Part shown: positions 50,701 through 62,700 of the stretch, one piece after another
How the letters are laid out: every line of letters starts with the position of its first letter
Numbering within the stretch: the first letter of the stretch is position 1
Assembly: GCA_940671915.1 (NCBI GenBank)
Contig: CALNVZ010003426.1
Location: forward strand, 5,891,732-5,955,731
Length of the DNA: 64,000 nt
Direction: 5' to 3'
DNA from: Paracentrotus lividus
Taxonomy: Eukaryota; Echinodermata; Echinoidea; Camarodonta; Echinidae
The notes under the pieces: generated by a model
What the model saw: only the letters and a program-made list of their open reading frames with translations
The model's database searches: none
What the model was told of the DNA's origin: nothing
Made by a program: the position numbers and the translations under genes

Positions 50701-53700
50701 GAACCCATGTTGTACATCCTATACCAAGCAATACAGAGCCTTCTATTATTATCAAGACCATTAATAATTACTGTGAATGTCTCTCTCTTGTCTTGTAGAA
50801 CCCATGTTGTATATCCTATACCAAGCAATACAGAGTCTTCTATTATTATCAAGACCATTAATAATTACTGTGAATGTCTCTCTCTCTCTTGTCTTGTAGA
50901 ACCCATGTTGTACATCCTATACCAAGCAATACAGAGTCTTCTATTATTATCAAGACCATTAATAATTACTGTGAATGTCTCTCTCTCTCTCTCTCTTGTC
51001 TTGTAGAACCCATGTTGTACATCCTATACCAAGCAATACAAAGTCTTCTATTATTATCAAGACCATTAATAATTACTGTGAATGTCTCTTTCTCTCTTGT
51101 CTTGTAGAACCCATGTTGTATATCCTATACCAAGCAATACAGAGTCTTCTATTATTATCAAGACCATTAATAATTACTGTGAATGTCTCTCTCTCTCTCT
51201 CTCTCTCTTGTCTGTAGAACCCATGTTGTACATCCTATACCAAGCAATACAGAGCCTTCTATTATTATCAAGACCATTAATAATTACTGTGAATGTCTCT
51301 CCTCTCTCTGTCTCTCTCTCTTGTCTTGTAGAACCCATGTTGTATATCCTATACCAAGCAATACAGAGTCTTCTATTATTATCAAGACCATTAAATATTA
51401 CTGTGAATGTCTCTCTCTCTGTCTTGTAGAACCCATGTTGTACATCTATACCAAGCAATACAGAGCTTCTATTATTATCAAGACCATTAATAATTACTGT
51501 GAATGTCTCTCCTCTTGTCTTGTAGAACCCATGTTGTACATCCTATACCAAGCAATACAGAGCTTCTATTATTATCAAGACCATTAATAATTACTGTGAA
51601 TGTCTCTCTCTTGTCTTGTAGAACCCATGTTGTATATCCTATACCAAGCAATACAGAGTCTTCTATTATTATCAAGACCATTAATAATTACTGTGAATGT
51701 CTCTCTCCTCTCTTGTCTTGTAGAACCCATGTTGTACATCCTATACCAAGCAATACAGAGTCTTCTATTATTATCAAGACCATTAATAATTACTGTGAAT
51801 GTCTCTCTCTCTTTCTCTTGTCTTGTGAAACCCATGTTGTAATCCTATACCAAGCAATACAAAGTCTTCTATTATTATCAAGACCATTAATAATTACTGT
51901 GAATGTCTCTTTCTCTCTTGTCTTGTAGAACCCATGTTGTATATCCTATACCAAGCAATACAGAGTCTTCTATTATTATCAAGACCATTAATAATTACTG
52001 TGAATGTCTCTCTCTCTTTGTCTTGTAGAACCCATGTTGTATATCCTATACAAGCAATACAGAGTCTTCTATTATTAATAGACCATTAATAATTACTGTG
52101 AATGTCTCTCTCTTGTCTTGTAGACCCATGTTGTACATCCTATACCAAGCAATACAGAGTCTTCTATTATTATCAAGACCATTAATAATTACTGTGAATG
52201 TCTCTCTCTCTCTTCTTGTCTTTCTTGTTTAGAACCCATGTTGTACATCCTATACCAAGCAATACAGAGTCTTCTATTATTATCAAGACCATTAATAATT
52301 ACTGTGAATGTCTCTCTCTGTCTTGTAGAACCCATGTTGTACATCCTATACCAAGCAATACAGAGTCTTCTATTATTATCAAGACCATTAATAATTACTG
52401 TGAATGTCTCTCTCTCTCTCTGTCTTGTAGAACCCATGTTGTACATCCTATACCAAGCAATACAGAGCCTTCTATTATTATCAAGACCATTAATAATTAC
52501 TGTGAATGTCTCTCTCTCTCTCTTGTCTTGTAGAACCCATGTTGTACATCCTATACCAAGCAATACAGAGCTTCTATTATTATCAAGACCATTAATAATT
52601 ACTGTGAATGTCTCTCTCTTGTCTTGTAGAACCCATGTTGTATATCCTATACCAAGCATAACAGAGCCTTCTATTATTATCAAGACCATTAATAATTACT
52701 GTGATCTTCTCTCTCTCTCTCTCTTGTCTTGTAGAACCCATGTTGTACATCCTATACCAAGCAATACAGAGCCTTCTAGTGTTATCAAGACCAGAGTCTC
52801 CTACCTCAGTCCTCAGTCTTGAATCAATACTATCGTTATTAAGGTATGTTGATTGCATGTGTACACGTACAATTATAATTTTTTTTAGACGCACTGTGCT
52901 TTGTCCTGCAGATAATTAAAAAAATGATGATGGTGATGGTGATGATAATGATGATGATGATGACGATGTTGATGACGATGATGTTATTGATGGTGATGGT
53001 GAACGAAATGATGATGATGGTATTTATTGCCGTTACTATAAGATGATAATGCTGTTGATAATGAATTTTTCGTGACCATAATTGAGATGACGGTGATGTT
53101 TCAAAATGATAATGTAACAATGATATGAGTTGATACTTGAGAATAAATAATGAAGATGTTGCTGATGCTGACCATGTTGTTGGATGGTATTATGGCGATG
53201 TTTGACAGGTCTTTATGGGGTTGGTCTAATAGACCTTGGCATGTTTCATCGAGTCATTCTTTAAGACATATAGGGGCTCCAGTTTTCATCGGGAGTGGAT
53301 CATAATTTGCTGACCCAAGACTTTGTGAAAAACACTGGCAATTCCCGTCTTGAATCTAAATTTCTGGACCACAGCAAAACAATCTGTCCCACCCTAGACA
53401 GCTTCAGGAATGATCAGGCAAGAGAAAGTTAGATTTAATGACATTACCAGATGGAGGGTTGGGTGGAATATACAAGGTATTACATAAGGTAATAAAATTC
53501 AGGTCACAGGGAACACCTGTTACTGGCTAAGCATACATGGTGTCAAATTACCCATGGGAGCTGACGACCTACTGTCTTTAAGTTACGATTTCAACCTTAC
53601 AAATGACTTGAGGTATGGAGGGCCAAATAGGATGCTCACATCACTCTTAATTTTATTAACTAAAGTTGAAAAATACAGATACACATTATCATTATTGTTC

Positions 53701-56700
53701 AACACAGAATTTAGGTCAGGTTATTGGACAGATAACTAGAAGTCAGAAAGATTTGTAGGCATCACATTTGACTTTTCATACATGTACATTGTATTTCAAG
53801 TCATAGAAAGTCGTTCATAGCTTACGAACGGCTTGGTGAAACCCTCACTAGATACTCTCTGAAAATGATGATTTGGGATGATTATCATGATTAAACAGTC
53901 TGTGTCAAATAAAATGCTACAAGTGGAAAACATTATTTTTATAGTATGAAGATTAATCACAACCTGGTATTGTTTGGTATTTTTCATAAAGCAGGAAAAT
54001 CAGACTTTGGTTTGCAATTTTTTCATCACATTTAGTGCTGTAATTTTTGTGATATGACTAGTTTTCTACAATCAGGAAAAATCTATTTTTCGCACGCCGT
54101 CCCATGCCTTTGTTTAGGTTTCGCATGATGGCCATGAATTCAGCGCTCCGGAACAACCGAAGTTCGCAATTTCGATTTGTTCCTCGTCGAACAAAATTTA
54201 GCATATCTTTTGTTTTACAAAAGCAAATTATACAGAACAAAGCGCATCAGCAAGAAGAATTTTTTGCCTTTTAGTTGGTACAATATACACACATTATTTA
54301 AAAATATTTAATAATAATAATAATAATATTGTTTTATTTACCCAGGGTAGCCACTTCAGTTCTGACAACTGTTCTCCCAGCGGGCCCTGCCTGATGTAAT
54401 TATTACCCTCAAGCTCCTTGTTAAAAGGCAACTTCAGGTACCATTTTTGTAAGTCCTTTGTATGACTCGGCCGGGTTTTGAACTCACGACCTCCCGTTCA
54501 TGAAAGCAAGAAAGGCTACCTTTTTACGGGCGCTCTAACCGATTGAGCTATCATGTCCTGTCTCACACCTAAATGTGGATTTTGGATGATTATCCTGATT
54601 ATATTTATAATTGTTCTTGCAGGCATCATTCTTCATCACCTTCCATGCTCTTAGCTGCGGATTGTTATCTGAGTTTATGTACAGACAGTGAGATACTGAC
54701 AGCAGACACTCTAACATCATTGTATGCAGTACTAGAACATAATCTATCATCCCCATACAGCCAGGTAACTTAGTTTATGTACAGACAATGAGATACTGAC
54801 AGCAGACACTCTAACATCATTGTATGCAGTACTAAAACATAATCTATCGTCCCCATACAGCCAGGTAACTTAGTTTATGTACAGACAATGAGATACTGAC
54901 AGCAGACACTCTTATATCATTGTATACAGTACTAGAACATAATCTATCGTCCCCATACAGCCAGGTAACTTAGTTTATGTACAGACAATGAGATACTGAC
55001 AGCAGACACTCTAATATCATTGTATGCAGTACTAGAACATAATCTATCGTCCCCATACAGCCAGGTAACTTAGTTTATGTACAGACAATGAGATACTGAC
55101 AGCAGACACTCTAACATCATTGTATGCAGTACTAGAACATAATATATCGTCCCCATACAGCCAGGTAACTTAGTTTATGTACAGACAATGAGATACTGAC
55201 AACAGACACTCTAACATCATTGTATGCAGTACTAGCACATAATCTATCGTCCCCATACAGCCAGGTAACTTAGTTTATGTACAGACAATGAGACAGCAGA
55301 CACTCTATCATCATTGTATGCAGTACTGGAATATAATCTATAATCTTTATAGGTAACTTAGTTTATGTACAGACAATGAGATACTGACAGCAGACATTCT
55401 AACATCATTGTATGCACTACTAGAACATAATCTATCGTCCCCATACAGTCAGGTAACTTAGTTTATGTACAGACAATGAGATACTGACAGCAGACACTCT
55501 AACATCATTGTATGCGGTACTAGAACATAATCTATCGTCCCCATACAGCTAGGTAACTTAGTTTATGTACAGACAATGAGATACTGACAGCAGACACTCT
55601 AACATCATTGTTTGCAGTACTAGAACATAATCTATCGTCCCCATACAGCCAGGTAACTTAGTTTATGTACTGACAATGAGATACTGACAGCAGACACTCT
55701 AACATCATTGTATGCAGTACTGGAACATAATCTATCATCTTAGGTAACTTAGTTTAATGTAACAGACAATGAGATACTGACAGCAGACACTCTAACATCA
55801 TTGTTTGCAGTACTAGAACATAATCTATCGTCCCCATACAGCCAGGTAACTTAGTTTATGTACTGACAATGAGATACTGACAGCAGACACTCTAACATCA
55901 TTGTATGCAGTACTGGAACATATATCAATCTTAGGTAACTTAGTTTATGTACAGACAATGAGATACTGACAGCAGACACTCTAACATCATGTTTGCAGTA
56001 CTGAAACACAATCTATCGTCCCATAACAGCCAGGTAACTTAGTTTATGTACAGACAATGAGATACTGACAGCAGACACTCTAACATCATTGTACGCAGTA
56101 CTGAAACACAATCTCTATCGTGCCCCATACAGCCAGGTAACTTAGTTTATGTACAGACAATGAGATACTGACAGCAGACACTCTAACATCATTGTATGCA
56201 GTACTAGAACATAGTCTATCGTCCCCATACAGTCAGGTAATTTAGTTTATGTACAGACAATGAGATACTGACAGCAGACATTCTAACATCATTGTATGCA
56301 GTACTAGCACATAATCTATCATCCCCATACAGCCAGGTAACTTTGTTTATGTACAGACAATGAGATACTTAAAGCAGACACTCACTCTAACATCATTGTA
56401 TGCAGTACTGGAACACAATCTATCGTCCCCATACAGCTAGGTAACTTAGTTTATGTACAGACAATGAGATACTGACAGCAGACACTCTAACATCATTGTA
56501 TGCAGTACTGGAACACAATCTATCGTCCCCATACAGCCAGGTAACTGAGTTTATGTTTTTTTTTTATTTTTTTTATTGAATTTATTGCATTGTTCTAATG
56601 TATGCAAAGGATAATGATAAAGTTATGAAAGCTTAAGTTGTATTCTTTTGTTGCAAATGGACAGGTTCGTCGGCTAACTCTCAGAATATTGGATACGTTT

Positions 56701-59700
56701 CCTGTGACACTCCCTCCTGTGGAAGATATGGTAAGCATAGCTTCAAGCTAAAAAAAAAAAAGAGAAGATTTCTGATTAATGATATCATCAAATGCAATTA
56801 TTGCTTTGAAAAATTTCTATCTACATACATAATAATTGAGTTAATAATGATAATAAATCGTCTGTTATAGTGCTATAATGCAATGAATTTAATTTGATCT
56901 TATACCCCAAAGTAAGGAGAATCTTTGGTACTATTCCGGTTTTCTCTTCTTAATTTCAGACGCCGCAACCAGTTTCAGTGTTTAGATTGTGCCTTGAAGC
57001 TGAAGAAGTACCAGTAACCATAGAAACGTACCGAGATAAGCTCAAGTGCTTAGGTCTTCTGCAGTATGGTACTGTCAAGCATCATCTACCTAATGGCTTT
57101 GAAATGGTAGGAACTCTATCTATTATAAAGATTTATTATAGTCTTAATAAAACCCTTTTTGATCTTTGAATAAGAACCTATTACTTGAGTATGAGTATAG
57201 CCTTTACATGGTACTTTTGTTTTGAAGGTTACAAAAATGCCAGCTTAAAAAAAAAATAAATACTTCAAAATGCTAATACAGTTTCAGTTCCATTCACCAT
57301 CAAAGAGTTCCCTTTTTCAATTTAATATTTTCTTTAGTAATCCTTCATGATGAGTATTTGATTAACTTTAAATGTATTTGAGATAAATGGTTTTTGTTGA
57401 AATTCTATTTCAGGGCAGTCTGAGCATAGAAAATCAATTTTACATGTGTACGGCGCCTTACCAAAAGATAAAGCCACGACCCCCTGAGTGAACGCCGCAC
57501 TGTAGGATTATTGGCCGGAATTACCGTTCTTCTATTATTTTTCTATTGACTTAATTGGAGGGGATTAGTACATCTGGTTTAAAGTGGCGTTGTGCGGCTT
57601 TCACGCAGAAGGCCGCGGCTTTATCTTTTGCTTAGTCGCCTAAAGAGATTTTTTTTTTCGTCCCATTGTCAAATGAATCCACATATGAAATATTTACATT
57701 TCATTGTTTCATTCAGTCATATTTTGTTTAATCAGATGTGCATTTATATCATCATTTTCTTTCTTTTTCAATACATTAGGTGCCATTGAGGTTTCTTTTA
57801 GGTCAGCTGTATGTCAACTTTCAGTTGCTATGGGAACCAGTAGCTGATATAATCAAGTAAGCTTTATTTTTGGTCATTTCTTTTTGTAATTCCATAGGCC
57901 TAGTCTTTTTTCCAATGATTTGAGTGTTCTATTAAATTTTGAATATGAAGGAAATTTAATTTGATATTCATCCTCTCCTTTTGGTATGAGTTATGGGGAG
58001 CATTTCATCAAACGACTTGTTGGACATTTTATCCGACAAATTTGCTCTCAGCTAGTCAGATGCAAGCATTTCAGTAGCTTATAACAGTATGTCGGATAAA
58101 ACGTCTGACAAGTCCGTTCATGAAATACCCCCTAGATGTCTGCTTTTTTTCTTCAGGAAAAGATAATATTATATTTTGTACATTATGGTCCATTAATTCA
58201 TATTGTAGAATACATCAGTTACAGGGCAAACAAATATTAGAAATGGTGTTTTGTAGTATTGCACATTAATTGACTTCATTATCCTTATTGGGGCCTTTGG
58301 CAAGCTTTCAGGTTGTCAAGAACAACCTTTGTTAAAGAAGTATGCATAAAATTTGAATATGTTAGTAAACTGGTCTATTAAGGTGCCTTCTCCATTAAAA
58401 AAGTGTCAGTTTCCTGCATCCTTTGTTCCAAACGCCATTTTATGGCTTTTGAATAGAATCCCCAAATTTTAATACGGCTTAAATGTTCAAAGCTGAAAGC
58501 CGAATGTTTCTCGGGTTGGAACAGAATCCCGCGGGCAACTGATGCCTTTTGAATGGAGTAGGCCCCTAAAGTGTGATGTGTTCCTAATTCACAGGTCCCA
58601 TGCCTATGGCATGGAGAAAACAATGTTCTGGAGTGTGTACAGTGAGGCATTGAACAACGCTGCTAAGCTAAATGAAGACAACCTCTTCTACCATCGATCA
58701 TCGTCATTCCATCAAACACTACATAGCGCCCTCAAGAGCTCCGAGACTGAATCATCCAACATGGAAGAGCTCTTCTTGCGTTGCTATGGTAATGACACTC
58801 AGACATCTGATCGACCAGACCATGTAAATCTGCGTAGGTTGTTGTGGAAGACGATGGAAGGATTTGTTGAGAAGGCTGAAGGACGTTCAAGAGAACTTTC
58901 TCCACTCTTGCTGCGATTCATCAAGTAAATATTAAGTGGATTTAGTAACTTTCAAAAACAAAAGCAATTAGATAAAGATGAATAAAATCATATTGCTCTA
59001 ATAGTAAAAACAAACTACTAAAAGTTTCTGATTAAATGGAAGTCATTAAATATCTTAAAACAATGTAACAAACGTTGCAAAGCATGCAGCGGAGCTCTGT
59101 TGCAAGCTTAGCAGCCCTGTAAGGATGGGGACTACGCAATTGGAAATGCGATGTTTGTTGTGCTGCGTTGAAAGGCACATGGATTTTCATACCCATTCCA
59201 GAATTGTTTTGAAAATTTGAGTATGAAATCATTGATATCTTGAAAGTAAAGCAAGCAATTAGCTTGCAATTTTGAAGAGATGCCAGACTGACTTATGTGT
59301 TTATAATCATGTTGGCAAAATGAGCTAAATCAAATGAATTGTCATTTGAATATCATTCACTGTTACTGCACCCCTTTAAGGTTCATCATTAAACACACGA
59401 TAATAAATAATTTCTACTACTACTGCTACTTACGATTGACACTTACATGAATACTGCCAGGTCTTAAAGGGAGAGCGAACTGAGCAACGCTCTCATTGAA
59501 TATGTGTTATAAATAGCTAGTCTTAAAGTATACCTTTTTAGATTTTAACAAAAAGGTGTAAAATTAACATACTTTTTTGTTTGAATTGTGAAACTAAAAT
59601 GTTTTGAGGGGAAAAGTATGTGTTTTGTTACTTGGCAACATAATTATCATGGTGTGAATTCATTGAGTAGTGAAAAAGTGTGTTTTCATTCAAATGGGGA

Positions 59701-62700
59701 TGTTGCATTGTGGGTCAGGAATCAGGGCAGATTCAAGTAGATGAGGACTTGAGGTGGTGCTATACAAGGCTGCTAGTTCGTACTGGCTTTTATAGAAACT
59801 CTCTTCCAAGATGCATATGGAAAGAAATGCATGAAAAAGAAAATGGCGGACATGCAAAGATATCACTTCCATTGAAAGTGACTCATTCTAATATTCATTA
59901 ATAAGTTCAATAAAGAGAAAATGTTAATTTGTTTTTATTTGTTACAGGAATGAGTTCTATGTGACTGATGTAAACAGCGCCCCCACTCAAGATCTGAGAC
60001 AGGTCAAAGGTCAAACAAGTAGCCAATCAGAAGACGGGGAGGACGAGATTGAAGATCAGAAAGGAAAGAAAAAACGTCCAGTCAACAAGTAAAAAAATTT
60101 CTCAATGTTACCGATATGAGAATTATTATTTTTTTTTTACATTTATACCTGAGTTTATATCACTATGTACATTACAAATTTATTTACAATAAGAAGTAAA
60201 GGTTACAACCTACAATTATTAGGAAGATGTTTGTAGATTAATTCACAAACATAACATATCCAACACAATGTATAATTGTTTTTGTTAAACTGAATGATTC
60301 TGCCCACTAAAGAATCCCTGTTTTTTTTTAGATAATTTATTCTTGTTAGTGGTTATGACACTGGTAATGTTGTGATGCACATGTATGATTGAAAGCAAGG
60401 TTAGAATTTGATTATTATCATTTTAGATTTCTTTGAACAGTCAGATAATCTCTCCAAGGGAGCAGAATTCAAGATGCTTTTGACATTAAAGCACAAGTAT
60501 TTATTTGAAAATAATCAATAAAAGTACCCCCACTTCCACAAAACACATCAAATACTAGTAGCAGTAAACCATTAGAATGTAAGGTTAATGTTTACAAGAA
60601 TAACATGAGACACTAAATCAAGAAATAAATTTGTTGAAAATATAATTATGATAATTTGTTAATCATTTCAGGTCTTTGTTAGCTCATCTGAATCTATTCA
60701 GTAAATACAAGGATCCCAAATCACTCTATCTGGAACCTCAACTCAAAGAGCTATACATGAATGTAAGTATAGGTTTTCATATATTGTTCACTATGATAAG
60801 GATAAGTCAGGTTTAATAGCACAGTGCTATGGCCATAATCAAGACATGGGAGGAAACAGAATAGGTATAATTGGTGAAGTCATTATTGTATGAACATTAA
60901 TTTTCAAGTTCCCCCCACCCAGCCCCCGACGATTGGCCCCCATCTCCGCCGCCCACCCCATCCAAAAAAAAAAAGAAAGAAGAAGCTCAATCTCTCAATC
61001 TTGATAGCTACAATGTACATGTACATGCACTTAAAAAAAAAAAAGTCAACATGATGTTTATTATGATAAATTATTTTAATAATGTTTAAATGTGTAAAAG
61101 TAAAATTGAACAAAATAATTGTGTATTATGCCCTACATCATAAATGAAGTCATTATAATGATCAAATTCCTTGTTTATTTCAGCTCTTGTCGAGTAGGAA
61201 CGCAGACATCCAGAAGGTTGCCCTCTGTTGTCTGTATACATACAACTATAAGTATGTGACACCGTACAGAGAACAGCTGGACGAACTGATGGATGAGAAA
61301 CTGTTCAGAGATGCACTGGTGCATTTTGGGATAGATGAGACGTCAGGTGTTTTAGATCCGCTACACAGAGAAGGTCTGCTGCCTATCCTATTCAGGTAGG
61401 TCTATGTGAAGTCCACCCTAGAATTTAATCAGTTTTGAAATAGCAGACAAGAGAAATACAGTCTGTGTAAAAAAAAAAAATGGTACAGTCGGGAAAAAAT
61501 TGTTTAGGTATTAAATCTTCTCAAATGATGTGTGAATGTGGTACCAACTTAAAGCCATCTTGCTGATGCACTTTGTTTTGTATAATTTGCTTTTGTAAAA
61601 CAAAAGTTATGCTAAATTTTGTGCGGCAATGAGCTAACTGAAATTACACACATCTATTGTCTCGGTCCGCTGAATTCATGGCTAGTATGTGCGAAACCCA
61701 TAGAAAAGCATGCACAAAGTACATTTTTTCCTGATTATAGAAAACTGTTCATATCTCCAGATCTACAGCACCAAATGGGATGAAAAAATGTAGAAGAAAG
61801 CCTTATTTTCCTAATTCTTGGAAATATCAAACTCTTAGAATGTGATTAATTTTCATACTTTAAAAAAAATATTTCCATATTGTACCATTTTATTTGACAC
61901 AGACTGTATATCAGTAAATTTGAAAACGGAAAACGATTAAAGCACAGAGTCGTGGGGTTACATGGAGATAAATCTTTATTTGATGGTGTCTTGTAAAGGT
62001 TTGCCTGCATACAAAACCTGGGGGGTAGTGGAATACTCTGCTCTTCTTCTTCTTCCAGTAGTGTGCATAAACCTCTAATGAGTATCATCGCACAACAGTT
62101 GGTTGTCTGTCAGCTGATTAAATGCGTAGCCTGTAGCAAAGCTTCATACAAAATTACAAACAAAAAAAGTCCAAAAAGGGGACGTAGGCCTATATACAAT
62201 ATGTTCTCATATCGAGAGTTAATGTAAGTTGACATCTCCGACTCATGTCTTGAAGATGTCGATTGATAATGAGACAACCACATTTTTGCATTTTACTCCT
62301 AATGATTATCGCTGTGTATGGCTGAGTATTCCTCCATGGAGGACGGGCACTGTTGTACATTACTTGGTTTGCAACAAGCTTTCAAGTTTATTCCATATGC
62401 ATAGAAAGATATGAAGTAGCTCTTAGGTAGACAGCATTTAGAAACAGACAAAACTCTGCTGATCCTATGCCTTTTAAGAAATGAAAAGTTTAACCCCAGA
62501 AATGGGACAAATGGACTGTAACCACTGAGGATAATTATACAGATTATTGTTGCAAGTGTTGCTCTGACTGATGTTTTCTCTTTAGAATCCTGTATGGTAA
62601 GATGTTGAGTAAGACAAGCCCTGGAAGTCAAGGAAAGGGAGGAATATCAACCAGAAGATCAGTCATTCTTAGGTTCATTGCTGGATCTAATACAGATGAG

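Noticed and set aside
50583..52894. A series of long ORFs on both strands (up to 194 codons, EPMLYILYQAIQSLLLLSRP repeats) suggesting a repeat protein
   Set aside because: They are readings through array C, whose units are copies of the UTP20 exon 15 acceptor region. All frames are open because the unit lacks stops in most frames.
54535..54562. A genuine tRNA gene
   Set aside because: A and B boxes are present, but the cloverleaf arms do not pair properly and a long tail with (ATT)n follows, which fits a SINE.
54773..56540. Array D as a set of genuine alternative exons
   Set aside because: The reading frame hits TAG right after each donor, the unit length (80 bp between possible sites) is not a multiple of three, and no pyrimidine tract precedes the cryptic acceptor. 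Best kept as decayed copies unless RNA shows otherwise.
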